64,000 bases of DNA from Streptomyces melanogenes (GTDB lineage Bacteria > Actinomycetota > Actinomycetes > Streptomycetales > Streptomycetaceae): assembly GCF_014649795.1 (NCBI RefSeq), contig NZ_BMTS01000003.1, forward strand, positions 186,001 through 250,000, written 5' to 3'. Below the pieces are notes generated by a model, which was not told the DNA's origin, did no database searches, and saw only the letters and a list, made by a program, of their open reading frames with translations. Positions 26,039 to 35,520 of this stretch are shown in pieces. A program made the translations under genes and the position numbers. Position 1 is the first letter of the stretch; each line of letters starts with the position of its first letter.

Positions 26039-29000
26039 GTGCGCTACCGGATTATCGGCACCACCCAGCTGTTGAACCCCGATGGAACGGCGGTCGCCGT
26101 CGGCGGGGCGCGGCTGCGCGCCCTGTTGACGGTGCTCGCCCTGCGCCCCGGCCGTACGGTCCCGGTCGGCCTCCTCGTCGACGAGGTGTGGAACGGCGAG
26201 CCGCCCGCCGACGCGGCCGGTGCGCTCCAGGCGCTGGTCGGGCGGCTGCGGCGGGCGGTGGGGCACACCGCGATCGCCTCGGTGGAGGGCGGCGGCTACC
26301 GCCTGGACGCCGAGCCGGACGACATCGACCTGTACCGCTTCGAGCGGCTGGCCGGGGACGGGACCCGCACCCTGGAGCAGGGCGACCCGGCGAAGGCCCT
26401 GACCCGGCTCGACGACGCGCTCGCGCTGTGGACCGGGCCGGTCCTGGCCGATCTGCCCGACCGGAGTGCCGAAGCGGCCCGCTGGGAGGCCCGCCGCCTC
26501 GACGCCCGCCGGGCCCGCCTCGCCGCCGCCCTGGCGCTCGGCCGGGCCGACGAGGTGCTGTCCGAGCTGGCCGCGCTCTGCGCCGCCCACCCGCTGGACG
26601 AGCCGCTGCACGCCCTGCGCATCCGCGCCCTGCGCGCGGCGGGCCGCACGGCCGAGGCCCTCGCCGCGTACGAGGACGTCCGCCGCACCCTCGCCGACCG
26701 CCTCGGCGCCGACCCGGGCCCGGAACTGCGGGCGCTGCACGGGGAGTTGCTGCACACGCCGGACGCGCCCGCCGCCGAGGCGCCGCCCGCCCGTCCCGCC
26801 GCGCCCGGCAATCTGCGCGCCCGGCTCACCTCCTTCGTCGGGCGCGAGGCGGACATCGAGGCGATCCGGGGCGACCTGGGCGGCGCCCGTCTGGTGACGC
26901 TGCTCGGGCCCGGCGGCGCCGGGAAGACCCGACTCTCCCAGGAGGCCGCCGAGGCCGTCGGCGCGGCCGGGGACGGCTGGCCCGACGGGGTGTGGCTGGC
27001 CGAGCTCGCCCCGGTCGCCGACCCGGCGGCCGTGCCCGCCGCCGTCCTCACCTCGGTCGGCGCCCGCGAGACCGTGCTGCACGGCGCCGGCGCCGAGGAG
27101 CTGCGGGCCGCCGACCGCACCGGCGGCGACCCGCTCGTCCACCTCGCCGCGCACTGCGAGCGCCGCCGGATGCTGCTGCTCCTGGACAACTGCGAGCACG
27201 TGATCGACGCCGCCGCCGCGCTCGCGGAGTATCTGCTGGCCCGCTGCCCGGGGCTGACCATCCTGGCCACCAGCCGGGAGCCGCTGGGCGTGCCGGGTGA
27301 GCTGGTGCGGCCGGTGGAACCGCTGCCGGGGCCGGTGGCGCTGCGGCTGCTCGCCGACCGGGGCGCGGCGGCCCGGCCGGGCTTCCGGGTGGCGGACGAC
27401 CCGGGGGCGGCCGCCGAGATCTGCCGCCGCCTGGACGGTCTGCCGCTGGCGGTGGAGCTCGCCGCCGCCCGCCTCCGCATGTTGACACCCCGTCAGATCG
27501 CGGACCGGCTCGACGACCGGTTCCGCCTGCTGACCAGCGGCAGCCGGACCGTACTGCCGCGCCAGCAGACCCTGCGCGCGGTCGTCGACTGGTCCTGGGA
27601 CCTCCTTGAGGAGCCGGAGCGCACGGTCCTGCGCCGGCTCTCCGTCTTCGCGGGCGGCTGCGTCCTCGCGGCGGCGGAGGAGGTCTGCGCGGACGGCCCG
27701 GCCGGTGTCGCCGCCCTGGACGTCGCCGCGCTGCTCGGCTCCCTGGTCGACAAGTCGCTGGTCGTCGCCGCGCCCGGGGACGGCGGCGAGATGCGCTACC
27801 GGCTCCTGGAGACCGTCGGCGAGTACGCGGGGGAGCGGCTCGACGACGCCGGGGACCGGGCCGCCACCGAGCGCCGCCACCTGGTGCACTACCGCGAGCT
27901 GGCCCGGACCACCGACCCCGAGCTGCGCGGCCGCGGCCAGCGCGCCGCGGTCGAGCTCCTGGAGCGGGAGTACGAGAACCTGCGCACCGCGCTGCGCCGG
28001 GCCGTCGACCTCGCCGACGAGCACGAGGTGCTCTGCCTGGTGCACGCGCTCGGCTCGTACTGGCACATGCGCGATCTGCGCGGCGAGTCCCGCCGCTGGT
28101 CCCAGGAGGCCGCGAGCCTCGGCCCCGACCCGTTCGCGCCGCCCGCCGAGCCCGCGCCGCCGGTCCACCCGCGCTGCACCGACAGCCCGCCGCCGATGGA
28201 GCCCGAGGTGCTCCAGGAGGCCCGGCGCGGGGTGCGGCTGTTCCTGCTCGCCTCCATGGACCACGCGAGCGACAACTGGACGACGCCCGAGGCGCGGGAG
28301 TACCTGCGCACCATCGTGGGCGTCTACCGGCCGGGGCTGCCGCAGACCTGCCGGATGCCCGGCGCGCTCTGGTTCTTCCCGGTGATCCTGATCAGCGACT
28401 CGGGCAAGCTCAAGGAGCTCCTCGACGCGACCGTGGTGGCCTGCGAGGAGTTCGGTTACGAGTGGGAGCTCGCCAACGCCCTCCAGATGCGGGCCAACGT
28501 GCTCGCCAACCGCAGCGACTGGGCCGGCGAGGCCACCCGCGACGCCGACGCGGGCCTGGCCATCTTCCGGCGCCTGGGCGACGACTGGGGCGCCGCCGAG
28601 GCGCTCTCCGCACGCGGCGAGGCCCGCGAGCGGCGCGGCGAGTACGCACTGGCGGCCGAGGACTACGCCGAGGCCGTGCGGTTCGCCGAACGGCTCGGCG
28701 CCCAGGCGCAGGTCTCGCTCCTGAAGGCGCGGCTGGCGTCGGTGCTGATCGAGACCGGCCAGGGCGAGCGCGGCGAGGCGATGCTGCGCGAGATCCTCGC
28801 CGCGGGCCGTCAGGCGGGGTACGAGGCGCAGCCCGCCGCCCGGCTGTTCCTGTCGATGTGGCTGGGCCGCACCGACCGGATCCCGGAGGCGCGGGAGCAG
28901 ATCGTGCTGATGCTGGAGGAGTTCAAGTCGAGCAACCTCTCGCTCTTCGAGGGCTTCGTGATAGGCATCCGGGCCTGGCTGGAGAACCTGGAGGGCGCCT

Positions 29001-29356
29001 ACGACAAGGGCCTGGTCGACGCCCGCGCCGCGCTGGCCCGGGGCGTGGAGCCGATGTCCCAGATGGTCGCGCCCCAGATGGTTCCGGTGCATCTGCTCTC
29101 CGTCGCCTGGGCGTGGGCCGGTCTCACGCAACCCGGCACCGCGACCGCCGCCGACGCGGCGCGGCTGGTCGGCGCGCACGACGCCCTGCTGCCGTCGGTC
29201 CACTTCGCCACGCCCATGGAGGTGGAGCAGCGGGCGACGGTGGAGGCGCTGGTCCGCTCGCGGCTCGACGACGCCGCCTACGAGGCCGCGTACGCCGAGG
29301 GCGGCGGCCTCTCCCTGGAGGAGGCCGCCGCCCTGGCACAACGCGACCGGGACTGA
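26039..29356 (+). CDS. AfsR/SARP-family regulator with NB-ARC and TPR domains
   Basis: A 1105-aa regulator starting at GTG 26039. The N-terminus (about 1-85) is an OmpR-like winged helix with GLLVDEVWNGEPP; the bacterial transcriptional activation domain follows (about 90-240, DLYRFERLAG...LYA-type helices ending ADPGPELRALHGELL). An NB-ARC ATPase comes next, with P-loop GPGGAGKT near residue 290 and Walker B LLLLDNCEHV, then a long helical TPR-like region. This is the AfsR layout; such proteins control antibiotic production. No biosynthetic cluster adjoins it; the DrrAB-like exporter downstream, convergent, is a possible but unproven target. Confidence 0.9.
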   Translation: MRYRIIGTTQLLNPDGTAVAVGGARLRALLTVLALRPGRTVPVGLLVDEVWNGEPPADAAGALQALVGRLRRAVGHTAIASVEGGGYRLDAEPDDIDLYRFERLAGDGTRTLEQGDPAKALTRLDDALALWTGPVLADLPDRSAEAARWEARRLDARRARLAAALALGRADEVLSELAALCAAHPLDEPLHALRIRALRAAGRTAEALAAYEDVRRTLADRLGADPGPELRALHGELLHTPDAPAAEAPPARPAAPGNLRARLTSFVGREADIEAIRGDLGGARLVTLLGPGGAGKTRLSQEAAEAVGAAGDGWPDGVWLAELAPVADPAAVPAAVLTSVGARETVLHGAGAEELRAADRTGGDPLVHLAAHCERRRMLLLLDNCEHVIDAAAALAEYLLARCPGLTILATSREPLGVPGELVRPVEPLPGPVALRLLADRGAAARPGFRVADDPGAAAEICRRLDGLPLAVELAAARLRMLTPRQIADRLDDRFRLLTSGSRTVLPRQQTLRAVVDWSWDLLEEPERTVLRRLSVFAGGCVLAAAEEVCADGPAGVAALDVAALLGSLVDKSLVVAAPGDGGEMRYRLLETVGEYAGERLDDAGDRAATERRHLVHYRELARTTDPELRGRGQRAAVELLEREYENLRTALRRAVDLADEHEVLCLVHALGSYWHMRDLRGESRRWSQEAASLGPDPFAPPAEPAPPVHPRCTDSPPPMEPEVLQEARRGVRLFLLASMDHASDNWTTPEAREYLRTIVGVYRPGLPQTCRMPGALWFFPVILISDSGKLKELLDATVVACEEFGYEWELANALQMRANVLANRSDWAGEATRDADAGLAIFRRLGDDWGAAEALSARGEARERRGEYALAAEDYAEAVRFAERLGAQAQVSLLKARLASVLIETGQGERGEAMLREILAAGRQAGYEAQPAARLFLSMWLGRTDRIPEAREQIVLMLEEFKSSNLSLFEGFVIGIRAWLENLEGAYDKGLVDARAALARGVEPMSQMVAPQMVPVHLLSVAWAWAGLTQPGTATAADAARLVGAHDALLPSVHFATPMEVEQRATVEALVRSRLDDAAYEAAYAEGGGLSLEEAAALAQRDRD

Positions 29357-29381
29357 TGTCAGGCCTGATGGCCCGTCAGGA

Positions 29382-30233
29382 TCACGTCCGCTTGCGGAAC
29401 TTGGCGACCGCCAGCGGGGCCGTGATCGCGGTGATCGCGACCGCCCAGCCCATGGTCATCAGCGCCGAGTGGGCGACCGGACCGCCGTTGACCAGGTTGC
29501 GGGCGGCGTCCGCGAGGTTGGAGAGCGGGTTGTAGTCCGTGAAGGTCTGCAGCCAGCCCGGCATCGTGGTCGGCTTCGCGAAGATCGACGAGCCGAACTG
29601 CAGCGGCATCAGCACCAGCATCGCCACTCCCTGGACGGCCTGGGCCGTCTTCATGGTGAGACCGAGCAGGATGAAGATCCACATCAGCGAGGCGCCGAAC
29701 ACCAGCGACAGACCGACCGCCGCGAGCAGTTCGAGCACCGAGGTGTGGATGGACAGGCCGAGGATGAAGCCCATGATCAGCAGGATCGAGGTGGCGACCA
29801 TCATGCGGCCGATCTCGACCACGATCTTGGCGATCAGGACCGACGACCGGGCGATCGGCATGGTCCGGAACCGGTCCATGACGCCCTTCTTGAAGTCGTC
29901 GTTGATGCCGGTGCCGACGGCCATCGCGATGTTCAGGCCCTGCATCGCCATCAGGCCCGGGATCAGGTAGTTGACGTACTCGCCCTGGTTGCCCTTGCCG
30001 GAGACGGCGCCGCCGAACACGTACACGAACAGCAGGGTGAAGATGATCGGCATGAACACGGCGTCGAACATCGACTCCGGGTCCTGCTTGATCTGGAGCG
30101 CGTTGCGGCGCACCAGGGCGCCTATGTGGCGCAGATTGGCGCGCGGGCCGATCCGGCCGTCGGCGTCCATGACGGGCGGGCGGATGCCGGTCGGCGCCTT
30201 CGTGGGGGCCTCGGCGGTGGTGGCGGTGCTCAT
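29382..30233 (-). CDS. ABC-2 type exporter permease (DrrB-like)
   Basis: A 283-aa membrane protein with six helices and the ABC-2 signature around PIARSSVLIAKIVVEIGRM, plus DYNPLSNLADAARNLVNGG near the C-terminus as in DrrB. It forms the channel of a DrrAB-type exporter for hydrophobic drugs or lipids. Its ATG (30233) overlaps the ATPase stop by 4 bases, so both are made together. The convergent AfsR-like gene ends 25 bases away. Confidence 0.9.
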   Translation of the reverse strand: MSTATTAEAPTKAPTGIRPPVMDADGRIGPRANLRHIGALVRRNALQIKQDPESMFDAVFMPIIFTLLFVYVFGGAVSGKGNQGEYVNYLIPGLMAMQGLNIAMAVGTGINDDFKKGVMDRFRTMPIARSSVLIAKIVVEIGRMMVATSILLIMGFILGLSIHTSVLELLAAVGLSLVFGASLMWIFILLGLTMKTAQAVQGVAMLVLMPLQFGSSIFAKPTTMPGWLQTFTDYNPLSNLADAARNLVNGGPVAHSALMTMGWAVAITAITAPLAVAKFRKRT

Positions 30234-31255
30234 GCCGCGACCTCCTGGATCTCGTCGTCGCTCTCGGACTCCTGGAGGGTGGGCTTCTGGCCGGTGATGG
30301 CCAGGAACACCTCGTCCAGGCTGGGCAGGTGGGTGCCTATGTGGGCGATGCCGAAGCCGCGGGCGCCCAGCAGGCCGACCACCGCGGTCAGCTGCTCGTC
30401 GCTGAGGATCGGCACGTTCAGCAGGCCCTCGTCGGGGACCGCCTGGGTGCCGGAGACCCCGTCCAGACCGGCCTCGGCGATGGCGCGGGCCATCGCGCCC
30501 AGCTGACCCGGGTCGGTGGGCCGGATCTGCAGGGTGCGGCCGCCGACCTTCGCCTTCAGCTCGTTGATGCCGCCGTTGGCGATGACCTTGCCGCGGTCGA
30601 TGACGGTGAGCTGGTTGGCCAGCTGCTCGGCCTCTTCCATGTACTGGGTGGTGAGCAGCACGGTGGCGCCCTCGGCCACCATCCGCTGGACCTCGTCCCA
30701 CACCTCGTTGCGGGTGCGCGGGTCGAGACCGGTGGTCGGCTCGTCCAGGTAGAGCACGGCCGGGTTGCCGATCATGGAGGCCGCGAGGTCGAGGCGGCGG
30801 CGCATGCCTCCCGAGTAGTTCATCGCGGGCCGCTTGGCGGCCTCGGTGAGCGAGAACCGCTCCAGGAGCTCGTCGGCGCGGGCCCGGGCGTCCTTGCGGG
30901 ACAGATCGAGCAGCCGCCCGATCATGTACAGGTTCTCCCAGCCCGACAGCTTCTCGTCCACCGAGGCGTACTGCCCGGTGAGGCCTATGGTGCGGCGCAG
31001 CTGGCGGGGCTGCTTCACCACGTCGTACCCGGCGACGGTGGCGGTGCCGGCGTCCGGCACGATCAGGGTGGACAGGCAGCGGACGAGGGTGGTCTTGCCG
31101 GCGCCGTTGGGGCCCAGGACTCCGAGGACCGTGCCCTCGCGGACGTCCAGGTCCACGCCGTCCAGCGCCTTGGTGTCGCCGAAGTGCTTCACCAGCCCCC
31201 GCACCGTGACGGCGTTGGCCGCGCCGCCTTCGGGGTTGTTGTCGATTCGCGTCAT
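30230..31255 (-). CDS. ABC exporter ATP-binding protein (DrrA-like)
   Basis: A 341-aa ATPase. Walker A GPNGAGKTT, signature YSGGMRRRLDLAASM and Walker B AVLYLDEPTTGLDP are all intact, and the C-terminal extension with LPSLDEVFLAITGQ is the hallmark of the daunorubicin-resistance DrrA subfamily. It powers efflux with the downstream permease. ATG 31255 was preferred over a 15-codon upstream extension because MTRIDNNPEGG directly precedes the ABC domain. The exported compound is unknown. Confidence 0.92.
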   Translation of the reverse strand: MTRIDNNPEGGAANAVTVRGLVKHFGDTKALDGVDLDVREGTVLGVLGPNGAGKTTLVRCLSTLIVPDAGTATVAGYDVVKQPRQLRRTIGLTGQYASVDEKLSGWENLYMIGRLLDLSRKDARARADELLERFSLTEAAKRPAMNYSGGMRRRLDLAASMIGNPAVLYLDEPTTGLDPRTRNEVWDEVQRMVAEGATVLLTTQYMEEAEQLANQLTVIDRGKVIANGGINELKAKVGGRTLQIRPTDPGQLGAMARAIAEAGLDGVSGTQAVPDEGLLNVPILSDEQLTAVVGLLGARGFGIAHIGTHLPSLDEVFLAITGQKPTLQESESDDEIQEVAA

Positions 31256-31351
31256 GCCCCAAAGGTGCCAGGCCCCACCGACAATCCACCGACAGCGCAC
31301 CTACAGGGACCGATACCGCGCCGACAGAGACGTCGTGCCGAGCTCCGAAGG

Positions 31352-31450
31352 CGGCTGCGGACCGTGGGTGGCTGAGCGCGCAGTTCCCCGCGCCCCTAGG
31401 TGTTTAGGGGCGCGGGGAACTGCGCGAGCAACCCACCACGGTCCGCAGCC
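31352..31450. repeat. GCGCAGTTCCCC palindromic repeat, most symmetric copy
   Basis: GGCTGCGGACCGTGGGTGG with GCGCGCAGTTCCCCGCGCCC is mirrored around TGTTT by AGGGGCGCGGGGAACTGCGC and CCACCACGGTCCGCAGCC. The arms of about 45 nt are nearly perfect and the loop only ~6 nt, giving the longest simple hairpin in the window. Unlike most copies it lies between two same-strand genes (panB and the drrA-like gene). Confidence 0.87.
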
Positions 31451-31463
31451 AACGAACTACCCA

Positions 31464-32342
31464 CTAGTGGAAGGTGTGCTCCTCCGCAGGGAACGCCCCG
31501 CCGACGACTTCCCCGGCAAACTCCTTGGCTGCGTCCGCCAGGACACTCCGTACGTCGGCGTACTGCTTGGTGAACCGCGGCACCTTCCCCCCGGTGAGCC
31601 CCACCATGTCCGTGTACACCAGCACCTGCGCGTCGCAGTCGACACCCGCCCCGATCCCCACCGTGGGGATGTGCAGCGAGCGCGTGATCTCCGCCGCGAC
31701 CTCCGCCGGGACGAGTTCGAGCACCACGGCGAACGCGCCCGCGGACTCCGCCGCCTTCGCGTCGCGCAGCAGCTGGTGCGCGGCCTCGTCGGAGCGGCCC
31801 TGCACCCGGTAGCCCATGGCGTTCACGGACTGCGGGGTCAGGCCCAGGTGGGACATGACCGGGATGCCGGACTGCACCAGCAGCTCGGTCTGGGGCAGCG
31901 AGCGCTCGCCGCCCTCCAGCTTGACCGCCCCGACGCCCGTCTCCTTGATCAGGCGGGTGGCGCTGCGCAGCGCCTGCACCGGGCCCTCCTGGTAGGTGCC
32001 GAACGGCAGGTCCGCGACGACGAGGGCGCGCTTGGTGCCCCGTACGACGGCGGCGGACAGCATGGCGATCTCGTCGAGCGTGACCGGGACGGTCGTCTCG
32101 TAGCCCAGGTGGACGTTGCCCATCGAGTCGCCCACGAGGAGCACCGGGATCCCGGCCTCGTCGAAGACGGACGCGGTCATCGCGTCGTACGCGGTGAGCA
32201 TGGGCCACTTCTCGCCCCGGGCCTTGGCGGCGGCGATGTCGTGGATCGTGACGCGGCGCGTGGACTTGCCCCCGTACAGCGCCTTGCTGCTGTCGGAACG
32301 TTCTCCGGGCGGATTCTGCGCAGCCTTAAGTTGTTGCGTCAT
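31464..32342 (-). CDS. panB: 3-methyl-2-oxobutanoate hydroxymethyltransferase
   Basis: A 292-aa enzyme making ketopantoate from 2-oxoisovalerate and methylene-tetrahydrofolate, the first committed step to pantothenate and coenzyme A. Conserved PanB segments: MLTAYDAMTASVFDEAGIPV, VGDSMGNVHLGYETT, VVADLPFGTYQ, VKLEGG (substrate Lys/Glu) and the catalytic-glutamate region VLELVPAEVAAEIT. The cytosolic enzyme is decameric in the family. An N-terminal ~25 residues rich in polar amino acids precedes the barrel. Divergent from the EEP-family gene. Confidence 0.95.
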   Translation of the reverse strand: MTQQLKAAQNPPGERSDSSKALYGGKSTRRVTIHDIAAAKARGEKWPMLTAYDAMTASVFDEAGIPVLLVGDSMGNVHLGYETTVPVTLDEIAMLSAAVVRGTKRALVVADLPFGTYQEGPVQALRSATRLIKETGVGAVKLEGGERSLPQTELLVQSGIPVMSHLGLTPQSVNAMGYRVQGRSDEAAHQLLRDAKAAESAGAFAVVLELVPAEVAAEITRSLHIPTVGIGAGVDCDAQVLVYTDMVGLTGGKVPRFTKQYADVRSVLADAAKEFAGEVVGGAFPAEEHTFH

Positions 32343-32645
32343 CGCAACGGCTCCTGTTCGTCATCTCGAAGCGCCCTGACGGCGTCTCCGGACCACTTCC
32401 ATGGTGGCATCCCACCCCCGCCGACGGGAAGTGGGTGCCTCAGTCACGCAAATACATGACCTTTAAACCATCTACCTGGCAAATATGCGCGTTTTGTCAC
32501 AGCCACCCCTCAGCCGTGACCCGCTGGAACCCCGCACGGCGCCCCATCGTCATCGAGGCAGTACGGGGACAGGGAAAGCCGCCCTCCATCGCCTAGGGTC
32601 ATCGAGGCGGCGGAGTGCGAACGGCAAGGCAGTGAGGACGACGGT
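32343..32645. other. Divergent promoter region with an AT-rich patch
   Basis: No gene is evident in these 303 bases between the divergent panB and EEP-family starts. The stretch about 32449-32500 (containing ATACATGACCTTTAAACCAT and AATATGCGCGTTTTGTCAC) is clearly AT-richer than its surroundings and is the likely promoter zone. GTCATCGAGG is directly repeated at 32546-32555 and 32598-32607. Confidence 0.5.
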
Positions 32646-33668
32646 ATGACGCGGGCGTACGTGGCGGAGACGGGGAACGGCAGCGCGGAGGGCGAGCGCT
32701 CCGGATCCCGGGTCCGGCGCCTGCTCGACGGCTGGAAGGGGGATCCCGGCATCTGGCGGCGGGGTCTGGTCCTGGCCGGGCTCGCGGTGCTGATCGCCCT
32801 GGTCATGCTGGTCCACGCCAAGATCCCCAACCGGATCGGCAACCTGGGCAGTCTCACGGAAACCTTCCTGCCGTGGCTCGGCCTGTTCGTCCCGGTGCTC
32901 CTCGGCCTCGCCCTGTGGCGCCGCTCGGCGACCGCGCTGATCGCCCTGGTCCTCCCGGCGGTGGTCTGGCTCAATCTCTTCGGCGGGCTGCTCACCGACA
33001 AGGAGAGCAAGGGCGGCAACCTGGTCGTCGCCACGCACAACGTGAACGCCGACAACCCCGACCCGGCCGGCACCGCCCGCAAGCTCATCGCCTCCGGCGC
33101 CGACGTCCTCGCCCTGGAGGAGCTGCCCGGCAGCGCGGTCGGCGCGTACGAGAGGGCGCTGGCCGGGACCTATCCGCACCACTCGGTGCAGGGGACCGTG
33201 GGCCTGTGGTCGAAGTTCCCGCTGAGCGAGGCCGAGCCGGTCGACATCAGGCTGGGCTGGACCCGGGCCATGCGGGCCACCGTGAACGCGCCCGCGGGCC
33301 AGGTGAAGGTGTACGTGGCGCACATGCCCTCGGTCCGGGTGAAGCTCAGCGCCGGGTTCACCGCGCGCCAGCGGGACGCCAGCGCGGACGCCCTGGGCGA
33401 CGCGATCGCGAGCGACCCGCTGAAGAAGGTGGTCCTGCTCGGCGACCTCAACGGCACCATGAACGACCGCGCCCTGAACAACATCACCTCGCAGATGCGC
33501 TCCACCCAGGGCGCGGCGGGCAACGGCTTCGGCTTCACCTGGCCCGCGGCGTTCCCGATGGCCCGGATCGACCAGATCATGGTCAAGGGCGTCGAGCCGA
33601 AGTCCTCCTGGACCCTCGGCCGCACCCCCAGCGACCACCTGCCGATCGCGGCCCGGCTGAAGATCTGA
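32646..33668 (+). CDS. Endonuclease/exonuclease/phosphatase-fold membrane protein
   Basis: A 340-aa protein with about three N-terminal membrane helices (residues ~38-118) and a C-terminal EEP domain facing outward. EEP catalytic motifs are all present: ATHNVNAD, ALEELPG, LLGDLNGT, MARIDQIMV and the final SDHLPI. Relatives include phosphodiesterases acting on nucleic acids or lipids; the substrate is not predictable. ATG 32646 was chosen as the first in the frame, right after the promoter region. Confidence 0.87.
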   Translation: MTRAYVAETGNGSAEGERSGSRVRRLLDGWKGDPGIWRRGLVLAGLAVLIALVMLVHAKIPNRIGNLGSLTETFLPWLGLFVPVLLGLALWRRSATALIALVLPAVVWLNLFGGLLTDKESKGGNLVVATHNVNADNPDPAGTARKLIASGADVLALEELPGSAVGAYERALAGTYPHHSVQGTVGLWSKFPLSEAEPVDIRLGWTRAMRATVNAPAGQVKVYVAHMPSVRVKLSAGFTARQRDASADALGDAIASDPLKKVVLLGDLNGTMNDRALNNITSQMRSTQGAAGNGFGFTWPAAFPMARIDQIMVKGVEPKSSWTLGRTPSDHLPIAARLKI

Positions 33669-33692
33669 GGCCGGGGGGCGCGGGGCCGGGGC

Positions 33693-35441
33693 TCAGACCG
33701 ACTCGCGCCACCGGTTGGTGATCGGCAGCCGCCGGTCCTTGCCGAAGCCCTTCGCGGAGATCTTGGTGCCCGGCGGGTACTGGCGCCGCTTGTACTCGGC
33801 GGTGTCGACGAGCCGCAGCGTCCGCGCCACCAGCTCCGCGTCGAACCCGGCCGCCACGATCGCCTCGCGGCCCTGGTCGCGGTCGACGTACATCGCCAGG
33901 ATCGCGTCCAGGACCGGGTAGTCCGGCAGCGAGTCCGTGTCCACCTGGTCCGGGCGCAGCTCCGCGCTGGGCGGCTTGGTGATCGAGTTCTCCGGGATCG
34001 GCGGGACCTCGCCCCGGTCGGCCGCCGCCTTGTTGCGCCAGGTGGCGAGGCGGAACACGGCCGTCTTGTAGACGTCCTTGATCGGGCCGTACGCCCCGAC
34101 CGAGTCGCCGTACAGGGTCGAATACCCCACCGCCAGCTCGGACTTGTTGCCCGGCGCGAGCACCAGGTGGCCCTCCTGGTTGGAGATCCCCATCAGCATG
34201 GTGCCGCGCAGCCGCGACTGGAGGTTCTCCTCGGCGAGCCCGGTGAGGCCGAGCGAGACCATGTAGGCGGTGAACATCGGCTCGATGCTCACCGTGCGCA
34301 GGTTCAGTCCGGTGCGCCGGGCCAGCTCGGCCGCGTCGCCCTTGGAGTGCTCCGAGGAGTACTTGGACGGCATCGACACGCCGTACACGTTCTCCGCGCC
34401 GACCGCGTCGCAGGCGATCGCGGCCACCAGCGCCGAGTCGATGCCGCCGGACAGACCGATCAGGACGGACCGGAAGCCGTTCTTGGACACATACGCGCGC
34501 AGGCCCGTGACCAGCGCCGAGTAGACCTCCTCGTCGTCGTCGAGCCGGTCCGCCTGCCCTCCGGTGAGCTCCGGTGCGTACGCCGGGACGGGCTCCTCGG
34601 AGAGGATCACGTGCTCGATCCGCAGCCCGTCGTCGACGGTCCCGGACGGGACCGGGCCCGCGGCGGGCAGCTCCAGGTCGAGCAGCACACCGCCCTCGGC
34701 GAACTGCGGGGCGCGGGCGACGACCTCGCCGCCCTGGTCGACGACGATCGAGTCGCCGTCGAAGACCAGCTCGTCCTGGCCGCCCACCATCGCCAGGTAC
34801 GCGGTGGTGCACCCGGCCTCCTGGGCCCGCTTGCGGACCAGTTCGAGGCGGGTGTCGTCCTTGTTCTGCTCGTACGGCGAGGCGTTGATCGAGACCAGCA
34901 GCCCGGCCCCGGCGGACCGGGTGGCCGGGACGCGGCCGCCGTCCTGCCAGAGGTCCTCGCAGATCGCCAGGGCCACGTCGACGCCGTGCACCCGGATCAC
35001 GGGCAGGGTGTCGCCCGGTACGAAGTACCGGAACTCGTCGAAGACGCCGTAGTTGGGCAGGTGGTGCTTGGCGTATCTGAGCACCACCTCGCCGCGGTGC
35101 AGCACCGCGCCCGCGTTGCGCGGGGCGCCCGCGGGCTGGCCGTAACGCGGCTGGGCGTCCGACCGGTCGAGGTAGCCGACGATCACCGGGAGCTCCCCGA
35201 GGCCCTCGGCGGCGAGGCGCGCCGCGAGAGCGGTCAGCGCCTGCCGGGAGGCCTCGACGAACGAGGAGCGCAGCGCCAGGTCCTCGACGGGGTAGCCGGT
35301 CAGCATCATCTCGGGGAAGGCGGCGAGGTGCGCGCCCTGCTCGGCACAGTGCCGGGTCCAGTGCACGATCGCCTCGGCGTTCGCGGCGATGTCGCCGACG
35401 GTCGAGTCGATCTGATTCAGAGCGAGACGTAGTTGAGGCAC
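33693..35441 (-). CDS. nadE: Glutamine-dependent NAD+ synthetase
   Basis: A 582-aa two-domain enzyme making NAD from deamido-NAD, ATP and glutamine. The N-terminal nitrilase-type amidase has the Glu (AAFPEMMLTGYP), Lys (LRYAKHHLPNYGVFDE) and Cys (ALAICEDLWQDGG) triad. The C-terminal synthetase carries the P-loop-like IGLSGGIDSALVA and NKSELAVGYSTLYGD. The GTG at 35441 (VPQLRLALNQ) is the start; the upstream frame lacks family similarity. Convergent with the EEP gene and followed upstream by the multicopper oxidase on the same strand. Confidence 0.95.
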   Translation of the reverse strand: MPQLRLALNQIDSTVGDIAANAEAIVHWTRHCAEQGAHLAAFPEMMLTGYPVEDLALRSSFVEASRQALTALAARLAAEGLGELPVIVGYLDRSDAQPRYGQPAGAPRNAGAVLHRGEVVLRYAKHHLPNYGVFDEFRYFVPGDTLPVIRVHGVDVALAICEDLWQDGGRVPATRSAGAGLLVSINASPYEQNKDDTRLELVRKRAQEAGCTTAYLAMVGGQDELVFDGDSIVVDQGGEVVARAPQFAEGGVLLDLELPAAGPVPSGTVDDGLRIEHVILSEEPVPAYAPELTGGQADRLDDDEEVYSALVTGLRAYVSKNGFRSVLIGLSGGIDSALVAAIACDAVGAENVYGVSMPSKYSSEHSKGDAAELARRTGLNLRTVSIEPMFTAYMVSLGLTGLAEENLQSRLRGTMLMGISNQEGHLVLAPGNKSELAVGYSTLYGDSVGAYGPIKDVYKTAVFRLATWRNKAAADRGEVPPIPENSITKPPSAELRPDQVDTDSLPDYPVLDAILAMYVDRDQGREAIVAAGFDAELVARTLRLVDTAEYKRRQYPPGTKISAKGFGKDRRLPITNRWRESV

Positions 35442-35520
35442 CCCGCCAGTGTAATCGTCAAAGCGACGCGATGGGGGGTGGAGCAGGGGCGCGGCACCCC
35501 GCTCCACCCCACCGGCGGGG

